Assembly (NCBI RefSeq): GCF_938036805.1
Contig: NZ_CALHWC010000156.1
Coordinates: 1-9,752 of the forward strand
Source of the DNA: an uncultured Streptococcus sp.
Lineage (GTDB): Bacteria; Bacillota; Bacilli; Lactobacillales; Streptococcaceae
Length of the DNA stretch: 9,752 nucleotides
Direction of reading: 5' to 3'
Shown piece after piece: positions 1-6,377 of the stretch. The position numbers and the translations under genes were made by a program. The notes beneath the pieces were generated by a model. The model saw only the letters and a program-made list of their open reading frames with translations, made no database searches and had not been told where the DNA came from. Within the stretch, counting starts at the first letter, position 1; every line of letters starts with the position of its first letter.

Positions 1-29
1 GCCTCTTTTATTGCATTGATATCAATCAT
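1..29 (-). CDS. fabZ: FabZ, 3-hydroxyacyl-ACP dehydratase, first 10 codons only (cut by window edge)
   Basis: Reading left from 29 gives ATG and then MIDINAIKE plus two bases of a further codon (GC, so Ala), matching the amino terminus I recall for streptococcal FabZ (MIDIQxIKEAL). The start codon overlaps the accB stop as ATGA, a 4-nt overlap typical of translational coupling. fabZ is also the gene expected directly after accB in this locus. FabZ dehydrates 3-hydroxyacyl-ACP to trans-2-enoyl-ACP in the cytoplasmic FASII cycle and supplies the substrate for both FabK and FabM. The catalytic His and Glu lie outside the window, so identity rests on the N-terminal residues and on synteny. Confidence 0.85.
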
Positions 30-523
30 TTGATGCGTACCAGCCCTTTCCCAAATTCAACCATTTCTTCATTCTGAACCAGAATTTCTGTAATCAGACC
101 ATCTTTCGGTGCTGGCACTTCATTCATGACCTTCATGGCTTCAATAATCATCAGGGTTTGACCTTTTTTAACTCGGTCTCCTACACTGACAAAAGCTGGT
201 TTATCTGGACCTGCAGCTAAGTAAGCCACGCCAACCAAGGGACTTTCCACAACATCACCCTCAGCAGCTGGTGCCGGGGCCTCTGGAGCCACCTCAGGTG
301 CTGCAGTTGGAGCTGCTTGGGAAACTGTCTCAGATACAGGTGCACTTGCTGGCTGCACTGGAACTACAACAGGAGCTGCACTGACTGATGGAGTTGCTGC
401 GACTGCGGCAGAACTTTCATTCTTGCTGAAAGTCAATTCATCACTTTGATTTTTATAAGAAAATTCACGCAGGCTTGATTGGTCAAACTGAGCCATCAAG
501 TCTTTAATTTCATTGATATTCAT
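26..523 (-). CDS. accB: AccB, biotin carboxyl carrier protein of acetyl-CoA carboxylase
   Basis: 165 residues, normal for AccB. The protein carries biotin, which is carboxylated by AccC; the AccA/AccD transferase then moves the carboxyl group to acetyl-CoA to make malonyl-CoA. Visible parts are a short N-terminal region (about 1-35), an Ala/Pro/Val-rich flexible linker (about 38-90), and a C-terminal biotinyl/lipoyl domain (about 92-165). The domain holds the motif EAMKVMNE, in which Lys131 is the expected biotinylation site. The family consensus is usually EAMKxMN, so the site looks functional. Its ATG follows the fabF TAG with no gap, and an SD-like GGGAGGG sits inside the fabF end, implying coupling to fabF. 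The stop overlaps the fabZ start. Transcription is presumably from the upstream fabK promoter. Alternative lipoyl-domain proteins are unlikely given the position between fabF and fabZ. Confidence 0.97.
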   Translation of the reverse strand: MNINEIKDLMAQFDQSSLREFSYKNQSDELTFSKNESSAAVAATPSVSAAPVVVPVQPASAPVSETVSQAAPTAAPEVAPEAPAPAAEGDVVESPLVGVAYLAAGPDKPAFVSVGDRVKKGQTLMIIEAMKVMNEVPAPKDGLITEILVQNEEMVEFGKGLVRIK

Positions 524-1756
524 CTAGCCCTCCCAACGCTTGAATGCCAGAACAGCATTGTGGCCGCCAAAACCAAATGTATTGGAAATCGCATAAGGAA
601 TCTCTTGCTCCTTGCCTTCCCCAAATACAACATTTGCTTCAATGTAATCTGACACTTCTTTTGTGCCCGCTGTTTTTGGTACAAAACTGTGGCGCATCGC
701 TTCAATAGTCGCAATCGCTTCAACTGCACCAGCTGCACCCAGCAGGTGACCAGTGAATGATTTGGTGGATGAAACAGGGACTTCCTTACCAAAAACAGCT
801 ACAATGGCACCACTTTCACCTTTTTCATTAGCAGGAGTTGAAGTTCCGTGAGCATTGATATAGGCTACATCTGACGGGCTAATTTCCGCTTCCTCAAGGG
901 CCAATTTCATGGCTTTAATTGCACCCTGACCTTCTGGATGTGGAGAAGTCATATGGTAAGCATCACAAGTATTACCGTAGCCAACCACTTCAGCCAAGAT
1001 AGTCGCTCCACGTTTTTCAGCATGCTCCAGACTTTCAAGAACCAGCATACCAGAGCCTTCTCCCATGACAAAGCCATTACGGTCTTTATCAAATGGAATG
1101 GAAGCGCGGGTAGGATCTTCCGTCGTAGAAAGAGCTGTCAGAGCTTGGAAACCAGCAATGGCAAATGGAGTGATAGAGGCTTCTGATCCACCAACTAACA
1201 TGACATCTTGGAAACCAAACTTGATAGAGCGGAAGGCATCCCCAATAGCATCATTGGAAGAGGCACAAGCTGTATTGATTGATTTACAAATCCCGTTTGC
1301 TCCGAAGCGCATAGCCACATTTCCTGAAGCCATATTGGGCAAAGCTTTTGGAAGAGTCATTGGCTTAACGCGTTTTGGACCTTTTTCATGCAAACGGATA
1401 ACTTGATCTTCGATTTCCTTGATACCACCGATACCAGAAGCCACGATGACACCAAAGCGATCTTTATCGATTGCTTCTACATCAAGATTAGCATTTGTTA
1501 CCGCTTCTTGAGCTGCATACAAGGAATACAAGGAATAATTGTCAAAACGATTGGTATCTTTCTTGATAAAGTATTTATCAAAAGGAAAGTCTTGAACCTC
1601 TGCCGCATTATGAACAGCAAAATCGCTGTGATCAAACTTGGTAATGGGACCAATTCCAATCTTACCTTCTTTTAAACTATTCCAAAATTCTTCTGGTGTA
1701 TTTCCGATGGGAGAGGTTAAGCCATAACCTGTTACAACAACTCGATTTAGTTTCAT
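524..1756 (-). CDS. fabF: FabF, 3-oxoacyl-ACP synthase II (elongating condensing enzyme)
   Basis: 410 residues, full length for FabF/KAS II. It condenses malonyl-ACP with acyl-ACP to extend the chain by two carbons. Two thiolase-fold halves are present, with the Cys-His-His triad visible: Cys164 in NTACASS, His303 in NAHGTSTP and His337 in KSFTGHLLG. The C-terminal glycine-rich SNTFGFGGHN loop (391-400) is also present. The triad separates it from FabH-type enzymes, which use Cys-His-Asn. No separate fabB is seen, so in this locus FabF is expected to elongate both saturated and unsaturated intermediates (known for streptococci; inference here). An AAGGAG ribosome site lies six bases before the ATG. 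A 52-nt gap, with no clear terminator or promoter, separates it from fabG upstream; accB starts immediately after its stop. Confidence 0.98.
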   Translation of the reverse strand: MKLNRVVVTGYGLTSPIGNTPEEFWNSLKEGKIGIGPITKFDHSDFAVHNAAEVQDFPFDKYFIKKDTNRFDNYSLYSLYAAQEAVTNANLDVEAIDKDRFGVIVASGIGGIKEIEDQVIRLHEKGPKRVKPMTLPKALPNMASGNVAMRFGANGICKSINTACASSNDAIGDAFRSIKFGFQDVMLVGGSEASITPFAIAGFQALTALSTTEDPTRASIPFDKDRNGFVMGEGSGMLVLESLEHAEKRGATILAEVVGYGNTCDAYHMTSPHPEGQGAIKAMKLALEEAEISPSDVAYINAHGTSTPANEKGESGAIVAVFGKEVPVSSTKSFTGHLLGAAGAVEAIATIEAMRHSFVPKTAGTKEVSDYIEANVVFGEGKEQEIPYAISNTFGFGGHNAVLAFKRWEG

Positions 1757-1808
1757 AGTGAACTCCTTTATGATAATTGGTGAACTGTCAAATCCAAATG
1801 CATCGCAC

Positions 1809-2543
1809 TTACTGCATGGTCAGCCCGCCATCAATCGCGATGACCTGACCAGTAAGATATTCCTGTCCTGCCAAGAACAAGGCGACATCAGCCACTTCTT
1901 CGGTATTGCCGAACCGTTTCATTGGGATTTGAGCCAGAGAAGCTTCTTTGATTTTTTCAGAAAGCCCGTCTGTCATATCTGATTCGATAAAGCCTGGGGC
2001 AATCACATTGACACGGATATTGCGCCCAGCTACCTCACGAGCAACCGACTTAGAAAATCCAATCAAGCCAGCTTTAGAGGCTGCATAGTTGACCTGACCG
2101 ACATTACCAGTCAAACCGACAACACTTGATAGGTTAATGACTGCTCCCTGACGAGCCTTGGTCATTGGTTTCAAGACAGCTTGCGTCATATTGAAGGCTC
2201 CAGTCAGATTGACCTTCAGCACTTGCTCGAAGTCTTCCTCTGTCATCTTGAGCATAATCTTATCGCGGGTAATTCCAGCATTGTTGACCAAGATGTCTAC
2301 AGAACCCAAAGCCGCAATCGCCTCCTCAACCATTCGCTTGGCATCAGTACCATCAGACACATCACCTGAAATAGCCACGACCTTGATCGGATAACCAGCA
2401 AACTCAGCTAAAACGTCATCTGAAATTTGACCGCGACCGTTCAAGACAATATTGGCACCTGCACTTGCAAACTTATGTGCAATGGCTAAACCGATCCCAC
2501 GGCTAGAGCCAGTAATAAAAACATTTTTATTCTTTAATTCCAT
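1809..2543 (-). CDS. fabG: FabG, 3-oxoacyl-ACP reductase
   Basis: 244 residues, a classical short-chain dehydrogenase of normal length. It reduces 3-oxoacyl-ACP to 3-hydroxyacyl-ACP with NADPH. The Rossmann cofactor motif TGSSRGIG is at 11-18, NNAG at 87-90, and the catalytic set is Asn112, Ser140, Tyr153 and Lys157 (YAASK). The PG motif after strand 6 is at 183-184. The C-terminus ends IDGGLTMQ, characteristic of FabG. The Arg in the first motif fits NADPH preference. The gene begins 12 nt after the fabD stop, with a GGGGA element about six bases before the ATG. This is a weaker ribosome site than its neighbours have, so translation may rely on ribosomes arriving from fabD (inference). Confidence 0.98.
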   Translation of the reverse strand: MELKNKNVFITGSSRGIGLAIAHKFASAGANIVLNGRGQISDDVLAEFAGYPIKVVAISGDVSDGTDAKRMVEEAIAALGSVDILVNNAGITRDKIMLKMTEEDFEQVLKVNLTGAFNMTQAVLKPMTKARQGAVINLSSVVGLTGNVGQVNYAASKAGLIGFSKSVAREVAGRNIRVNVIAPGFIESDMTDGLSEKIKEASLAQIPMKRFGNTEEVADVALFLAGQEYLTGQVIAIDGGLTMQ

Positions 2544-2555
2544 TGATATTCCCCA

Positions 2556-3476
2556 TTATTTTTCTAGTAGGGCTGTCAAAGTCTCTACACTTTCAACAGA
2601 ATGAACAACTGCTGATTTGTCAATTTTCTTCATAAAGCCAGACAGGACTTTCCCTGGGCCAATCTCGATAAATTCTGTTACACCAGCTTCCTGCATTTTA
2701 GCGATACTGTCATAGAAACGAACTGGTTCCATGACCTGACGGGTCAGCAATTCCTTAATTCTGCTAGCTTCCATAATATCCGCTTCTGTATTGCCAACTA
2801 GTGGAAGCTGAAATTCAGTAAATTCCGTTTCAGCCAAGACCTGAGCTAATTTCTCACTAGCTGGTTTCAAGAGTGCTGTATGGAAAGGGCCAGAAACGTT
2901 CAGCGGAATCAAGCGTTTCACACCTGCTTCCTTGAGTAATTCCACCGCTTTATCCACCGCTGCCACATCTCCCCCGATGACGATTTGCCCTGGGGTGTTG
3001 TAGTTGGCCGGAGAGACTACTCCCAGCTGACTGGCTATCTGGCAGGCCTCCTCAATAAGAGCCACGTCCGTATTCAGGACCGCAACCATCTTTCCAGAGC
3101 CAGCAGGAGCTGCTTCTTCCATAAAAGCTCCGCGTTTTGCGACTAGAGCTGCCGCTGTTTTGAAGTCCAGCGCACCAGCAGCTACCAAGGCAGAGTATTC
3201 GCCCAGAGAAAGACCGGCTACCATAGCAGGACGGATTCCTTTTTCAGCCAGCAGGCGATAAATAGCCAGAGAAGTTGTCAAAATTGCTGGCTGAGTATAG
3301 CGAGTTTGGTTGAGTTTCTCCTCATCTTGGTCAATCAGCGCCCGAACATCATAGCCCAGGACCTGACTAGCTTCCTCAAAGGTCGACTTGACCACATCAT
3401 ACTGCTCATAGAGGTCACGAGCCATCCCCAGATACTGGGCTCCCTGACCGGCAAAGAGAAAGGCTGTTTTAGTCAT
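2556..3476 (-). CDS. fabD: FabD, malonyl-CoA:ACP transacylase
   Basis: 306 residues when started at the ATG at 3476. It transfers malonyl from CoA to holo-AcpP. The oxyanion motif FAGQGAQ is at 8-14 (Gln11); the nucleophile Ser90 lies in GLSLGEY, Arg115 in AKRG and His199 in GPFHT, and the C-terminal part includes IEIGPGKVL. The nucleophile elbow reads GLSLGEY where many FabD proteins have GHSLGEY; I recall the Leu form from streptococcal FabD. The reading frame is open for 19 more codons upstream to an ATG at 3533, but that stretch is basic, lies inside fabK and does not resemble FabD. The start at 3476 aligns with the family and has AGGAG nine bases upstream. The start overlaps the fabK stop by 8 nt (ATGACTAA), indicating coupling. 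Confidence 0.97.
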   Translation of the reverse strand: MTKTAFLFAGQGAQYLGMARDLYEQYDVVKSTFEEASQVLGYDVRALIDQDEEKLNQTRYTQPAILTTSLAIYRLLAEKGIRPAMVAGLSLGEYSALVAAGALDFKTAAALVAKRGAFMEEAAPAGSGKMVAVLNTDVALIEEACQIASQLGVVSPANYNTPGQIVIGGDVAAVDKAVELLKEAGVKRLIPLNVSGPFHTALLKPASEKLAQVLAETEFTEFQLPLVGNTEADIMEASRIKELLTRQVMEPVRFYDSIAKMQEAGVTEFIEIGPGKVLSGFMKKIDKSAVVHSVESVETLTALLEK

Positions 3477-4443
3477 TTCTAGTAACTCCTGCCCAACGTT
3501 TCGCTTCTTGCTGAATCTTTTCAGCAGCGCCATAATAGATATCCTTGAGGATTTCTTCGACTGTTTCTTCCTTGCTGATCAAGCCGGCAATCTGACCAGA
3601 CATGACCGAACCATTTTCCACATCGCCACGAACAACCGCATTGGCCAAGGCACCAGCACCTAGATTTTCAAAAACAGTCAAATCTGGAGTTTCTTGCTTG
3701 AAGGCTTCTTTTTCAGCTTTTTCGAAATCACGCGTCAGCTTATTCTTGATAGCACGAACCGCATGGCCGAAATGCTGAGCAGAGATTGTCGTATCAATAT
3801 CACGAGCCTTCAAGATCATATCTTTATAATTTTGGTGGGCATTGGATTCCTTAGCAACAACAAAACGAGTTCCGACCTGAACAGCCTCTGCCCCCAGCAT
3901 AAATCCAGCTGCAGCACCAGAGCCATCCGCAATACCACCAGCTGCAATAACTGGAATGCTGACTGCTTCTACGACCTGACGAACCAAAGTCATGGTCGTT
4001 AACTTACCGATGTGACCACCGGCTTCCATCCCTTCAGCAATGACGGCATCCGCTCCGATTTTTTCCATCCGTTTAGCCAGAGCCACACTTGGTACAACAG
4101 GAATCACAGTAATACCTGCTTCGTGGAAACGAGCCATGTACTTACTTGGATTGCCGGCACCAGTCGTCACCACTTTTACACCCTCTTCAATGACGAGGTC
4201 CACGATGTCATCTACAAAAGGCGACAAAAGCATGATATTGACACCGAAAGGACGATCGGTCAAAGACTTAATCTTGTCAATATTGGCTTTCACCACTTCC
4301 TTAGGCGCATTTCCGCCACCAATGATCCCAAGACCACCAGCCTTTGAAACCGCACCAGCCAAGTCGCCATCTGCGACCCAGGCCATACCACCTTGGAAAA
4401 TAGGGTATTTAATATCTAATAATTCTGTAATTCGTGTTTGCAT
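3469..4443 (-). CDS. fabK: FabK, FMN-dependent enoyl-ACP reductase II
   Basis: 324 residues, the usual FabK length. It catalyses the last reduction of each elongation cycle, trans-2-enoyl-ACP to acyl-ACP, using FMN and NADH. The fold is a TIM barrel of the nitronate monooxygenase/2-nitropropane dioxygenase type. Visible features are the N-terminal KYPIFQGGMAWVA, the GGLGIIGGG segment (36-44), EAGGHIGKLTT with His144 (the essential histidine in pneumococcal FabK), and the FMN phosphate loop IAAGGIADG followed by GAEAVQVGTRF. It is unrelated to the SDR reductase FabI, and FabK enzymes are known to be triclosan-insensitive. The ATG has GAGGAAGG just upstream. A FabT box lies 67 bases ahead of the start, making this the first gene of the second transcription unit. 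A general nitronate monooxygenase is the alternative, but the neighbours exclude it. Confidence 0.97.
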   Translation of the reverse strand: MQTRITELLDIKYPIFQGGMAWVADGDLAGAVSKAGGLGIIGGGNAPKEVVKANIDKIKSLTDRPFGVNIMLLSPFVDDIVDLVIEEGVKVVTTGAGNPSKYMARFHEAGITVIPVVPSVALAKRMEKIGADAVIAEGMEAGGHIGKLTTMTLVRQVVEAVSIPVIAAGGIADGSGAAAGFMLGAEAVQVGTRFVVAKESNAHQNYKDMILKARDIDTTISAQHFGHAVRAIKNKLTRDFEKAEKEAFKQETPDLTVFENLGAGALANAVVRGDVENGSVMSGQIAGLISKEETVEEILKDIYYGAAEKIQQEAKRWAGVTRND

Positions 4444-4509
4444 AATACCTTCCTCTAATCATTGCTTAAGTAATAGCTTGAGCTAAAGCTGCGAGATAGC
4501 AGACTTTTT

Positions 4510-4526
4510 ACTTTGACAGTCAAACT
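4510..4526. promoter_or_regulatory. FabT operator ahead of fabK
   Basis: The 17-mer ACTTTGACAGTCAAACT fits the published streptococcal/lactococcal FabT box ANTTTGATTATCAAATT at the palindromic core TTTGA-NNN-TCAAA. It lies in the acpP-fabK gap. On the minus strand its TTTGACT could contain a -35 (TTGACT), paired with a TGCTATCTC extended -10 near 4498-4506. Alternatively, a TAATAG -10 could overlap its upstream edge, as in the fabT promoter. I cannot decide between these. Either geometry would let bound FabT block fabK-accD transcription, which is known for the pneumococcal fabK promoter. Confidence 0.85.
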
Positions 4527-4541
4527 ATTACCTAAACAAGA

Positions 4542-4563
4542 GAGAATATCTTGCGATACTCTC
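4542..4563 (-). terminator. Hairpin after acpP, probable partial terminator
   Basis: On the minus strand, nine-base arms GAGAGTATC and GATATTCTC pair with one mismatch around a GCAA tetraloop (a GNRA loop, unusually stable). It begins 10 bases after the acpP stop. The following bases, TCTTGTTT, are only moderately U-rich, so complete termination is doubtful. It fits a leaky terminator or a 3' stabilising stem that raises acpP mRNA relative to fabK, but that role is inference. Confidence 0.65.
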
Positions 4564-4572
4564 AAATCTTTA

Positions 4573-4797
4573 TTATTTTGTTTTTTCTTCTACGTAAGCA
4601 ACCAAGTCACCAACTGTTTTCAAGCCTTCTTCAGTTTCGATTTGGATGTCAAATGCATCTTCGATTTCTGAAATTACTTGGAACAAATCCAATGAATCTG
4701 CTTCAAGATCATCGAAAGTTGACTCAAGTGTAACTTCTGATGGCTCTTTACCAAGTTCCTCAACGATAATTTCTTGTACTTTTTCAAATACTGCCAT
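4573..4797 (-). CDS. acpP: Acyl carrier protein AcpP
   Basis: 74 residues, very acidic, standard ACP length. It holds the growing acyl chain as a thioester on 4'-phosphopantetheine. The attachment motif EADSLD is present with Ser35 as the modified residue, and the flanking helix II reads LFQVISEIEDAFDI. Streptococcal FASII ACPs often have DSLD followed by aromatic or branched residues, where E. coli has DSLDTVE. It is the partner of every enzyme in the cluster; in pneumococcus, acyl-ACP is also the corepressor of FabT. The ATG has a strong AAGGAGT site seven bases upstream. It sits 54 nt after fabH and is bounded by an AT-rich palindrome on the 5' side and a hairpin on the 3' side. Another ACP (acpB-like) elsewhere in the genome is possible, but this locus encodes the biosynthetic one. 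Confidence 0.98.
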   Translation of the reverse strand: MAVFEKVQEIIVEELGKEPSEVTLESTFDDLEADSLDLFQVISEIEDAFDIQIETEEGLKTVGDLVAYVEEKTK

Positions 4798-4810
4798 GGA
4801 TAGACTCCTT

Positions 4811-4828
4811 TAAAAAATATATTTTTTA
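4811..4828. repeat. 18-bp perfect AT palindrome in the acpP leader
   Basis: Positions 4811-4828 read as a perfect palindrome, TAAAAAATATATTTTTTA, ending directly before the acpP Shine-Dalgarno on the minus strand. Just ahead, 4832-4845 forms a five-base stem (ATGTG/CACAT) with a GAAA tetraloop when read as minus-strand RNA. Together they fill the fabH-acpP gap. In RNA they could form stacked stems exposing the ribosome site, or be a nuclease processing site. Neither role can be shown from sequence, and a pure A/T palindrome can arise by chance. Confidence 0.5.
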
Positions 4829-4851
4829 TCTATGTGTTTCCACATGATTAA

Positions 4852-5826
4852 CTAAATTGTAACAATAAGCGTGCCCCATGTCAAACCTCCACCGAAACCT
4901 GACAATAAAATAGTCTGATCTCCGTTCAGCTTAATCAAGTCCTGTTGGACACACTCAGATAATAAAATCGGGATGCTAGCTGCACTAGTATTGCCATATT
5001 CCATCATATTAGCAGGTAGTTTTTCCCGAGAAACTCCGAGTTTCTTAGCCATTTTATCTAAAATTCGGATATTGGCTTGATGCAAGAGCAGATAATCAAG
5101 CTCCTCCACTGAAAATGGACTCTCTTCAATGGTATTTTTGATAGACTGTGCCACATCACGAATAGCGAAATCAAAGATTGCTCGGCCTTCCATTTTCAAA
5201 TAGCGATCATCAACTTGCTTTTCCGAAAATGGAGAGGACAAGCCAAGTCCACCACAAGTCAAACTCTGACCTCTCAAGCCATCAGTAAACTGGATTTCAG
5301 CCCAAAAATGCTGCTTTTCTGCCGCTTCAAGCAAGACTCCCCCAGCCCCATCACCAAATAAGACTGATGTCGCACGATCCGACCAATCAACGACCTTCGA
5401 AAGCGTTTCGCTACCGATGACCAAACCTCTTTGATAGCGACCAGAGGAAATGAACTTTTCTCCAGTTGATAAGGCAAAGATAAAGCCACTGCAAGCTGCC
5501 GTCAAGTCAAAAGCAAAAGCCTTGGTAGCTCCAATATTGGCCTGCACTCTAGCTGCGGTTGACGGCATCATAGAATCCGGAGTGATCGTCGCAACAATGA
5601 TAAAATCAAGCTGATCAGCAGACAGTTGAGCCTTTTCTAGCAATTGCTCAGCGACCTTTGTAGCTAAATCACTTGTTGACTCAGTCCGAGATAAATGTCG
5701 CTGTTTGATACCTGTTCGACTTGAGATCCATTCATCACTTGTATCCATCATCTTAGCCAGATCATCATTTGTGACAATCTGCTCTGGAGCATAATGAGCT
5801 ACTTGAGTAATTCTTGCATAGTTCAT
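4852..5826 (-). CDS. fabH: FabH, 3-oxoacyl-ACP synthase III (initiating condensing enzyme)
   Basis: 324 residues, full length. It starts fatty acid synthesis by condensing acyl-CoA (acetyl or other short primers) with malonyl-ACP. The Cys-His-Asn triad is intact: Cys112 in TAACSGF, His249 in LLHQANIRI and Asn279 in YGNTSAAS. The N-terminal DEWISSRTGIKQRH (31-44) and the C-terminal glycine-rich LLSGFGGGLTWG are also typical. The HQANxRI segment is the known ACP-docking region. The start codon overlaps the last base of the fabT stop (TAATG), and GAGGAG lies upstream inside the fabT end, so FabH production is coupled to that of the repressor. It is transcribed from the FabT-controlled fabT promoter. 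No Leu-rich duplication or second fabH is present. Confidence 0.98.
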   Translation of the reverse strand: MNYARITQVAHYAPEQIVTNDDLAKMMDTSDEWISSRTGIKQRHLSRTESTSDLATKVAEQLLEKAQLSADQLDFIIVATITPDSMMPSTAARVQANIGATKAFAFDLTAACSGFIFALSTGEKFISSGRYQRGLVIGSETLSKVVDWSDRATSVLFGDGAGGVLLEAAEKQHFWAEIQFTDGLRGQSLTCGGLGLSSPFSEKQVDDRYLKMEGRAIFDFAIRDVAQSIKNTIEESPFSVEELDYLLLHQANIRILDKMAKKLGVSREKLPANMMEYGNTSAASIPILLSECVQQDLIKLNGDQTILLSGFGGGLTWGTLIVTI

Positions 5827-6260
5827 TATTTCAACTCCTCTAAAAAATTATACAAGTTCTGCAAACCTTTTTGCATTGCATTTTTTTCTTCTGAGGACAT
5901 TCCTTCCACTACTTGCATGACCATGCGATTGTGGAATCGTTTATGAAGACGATACAAGAGCCTCCCCTTCTTAGTCAAACTCAGATGAACTACACGACGG
6001 TCAATGGATGAACGGCGACGCTCGATATACCCTTTACGCTCCAAGTTATTCAAGCTGGTTGTGACAGTCCCCAAAGTGACTAACAATTCCTTTGAAATAT
6101 CGCTTGGAGTCGCATTAGGCATGCTACCAATAACATCAATAGTGTGCATTTCTTTAATGGAGACGTCTTTAAATTGACTGCCTCGGAGGCTGGACTCTTC
6201 AATAACCAAAACATTATTAAAAATGGATGTTAAATAATCATTGACTAATTGATAATTCAA
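5826..6260 (-). CDS. fabT: FabT, MarR-family repressor of fatty acid synthesis
   Basis: 144 residues, typical for MarR proteins. Helices at about 5-45 and 105-143 form the dimer interface. The winged helix-turn-helix spans about 36-100, with helix TPSDISKELLV (51-61), recognition helix GTVTTSLNNLERKG (64-77) and a wing containing the conserved D87-R88-R89. FabT represses FASII genes, and in pneumococcus its DNA binding is enhanced by acyl-ACP. The start is TTG: the AAGGAGG site at 6268-6274 is seven bases ahead of it. No ATG, GTG or other TTG occurs in frame in the nine codons upstream that I read, and the protein from here matches the family N-terminus. A FabT box overlaps its own -10, so it is autoregulated. 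Its stop overlaps the fabH ATG. Confidence 0.95.
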   Translation of the reverse strand: MNYQLVNDYLTSIFNNVLVIEESSLRGSQFKDVSIKEMHTIDVIGSMPNATPSDISKELLVTLGTVTTSLNNLERKGYIERRRSSIDRRVVHLSLTKKGRLLYRLHKRFHNRMVMQVVEGMSSEEKNAMQKGLQNLYNFLEELK

Positions 6261-6267
6261 ACCAACA

Positions 6268-6274
6268 CCTCCTT
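6268..6274 (-). promoter_or_regulatory. Ribosome binding site that sets the TTG start of fabT
   Basis: On the minus strand AAGGAGG stands seven bases before the TTG at 6260. This near-perfect anti-16S match explains initiation at a weak codon. The site lies inside a six-codon ORF (MKEVLV, ATG at 6277) whose TGA overlaps the TTG as TTGA. That ATG has no ribosome site of its own in view. Confidence 0.85.
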
Positions 6275-6281
6275 CATAAAT

Positions 6282-6298
6282 ACTTTGACATTCAAATT
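6282..6298. promoter_or_regulatory. FabT operator at the fabT promoter
   Basis: The 17-mer ACTTTGACATTCAAATT matches the FabT box consensus at TTTGA-NNN-TCAAATT. It overlaps the last three bases of the fabT -10 (6296-6301) and the predicted transcription start near 6289. Binding there would block initiation, giving autorepression of fabT-fabH-acpP, which agrees with the known pneumococcal arrangement. Confidence 0.9.
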
Positions 6299-6324
6299 TT
6301 ATCAGATCTCAAAATAATTTGCAA
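6296..6324 (-). promoter_or_regulatory. Promoter of fabT-fabH-acpP
   Basis: On the minus strand the -35 is TTGCAA (6319-6324) and the -10 is TAAAAT (6296-6301), with a 17-bp spacer. A TG sits one base before the -10 (TGATAAAAT), an extended -10 element common in streptococci. The start site would fall near 6289, leaving a leader of about 29 nt. The FabT box overlaps the -10 and the start site. Confidence 0.85.
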
Positions 6325-6341
6325 GTCCTTTTGAAAATTTA

Positions 6342-6354
6342 TTTGATTTTCAAA
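6342..6354. promoter_or_regulatory. Possible second FabT-like box upstream of the fabT promoter
   Basis: TTTGATTTTCAAA contains the core TTTGA-NNN-TCAAA, but its flanks (TA on the left, CA on the right) fit the full box less well. It lies in the fabM-fabT gap, 18 bp upstream of the -35, with its centre 58 bp from the centre of the promoter box. The same bases also belong to an AT-rich inverted repeat (6330-6338 with 6346-6354, TTTGAAAAT/ATTTTCAAA) that could form a weak stem after fabM. It could therefore be an auxiliary operator, a weak terminator, or chance. Confidence 0.45.
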
Positions 6355-6377
6355 CAATTTTCTTATCCTACAAATCC

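Noticed and set aside
938..1675. Plus-strand open frames opposite fabF (938-1186, 1065-1406, 1388-1675)
   Set aside because: They are antisense shadows of a well-conserved coding region, with low-complexity, non-family-like translations and no ribosome site or promoter.
1757..1808. FabT half-site (TGTCAAAT) and a repeated GTGAACT in the fabG-fabF gap
   Set aside because: There is no second arm to form the TTTGA-NNN-TCAAA palindrome, and a seven-base direct repeat in 52 bases is unremarkable.
3477..3533. Longer FabD beginning at an ATG at 3533
   Set aside because: The extra 19 residues are basic, overlap fabK by 65 nt, do not resemble FabD, and the internal ATG at 3476 has a good ribosome site and the family N-terminus.
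3694..4486. Plus-strand open frames opposite fabK, including one of 148 codons
   Set aside because: They lie wholly or mostly over FabK coding sequence, which is intact and recognisable; the translations show no domain features.
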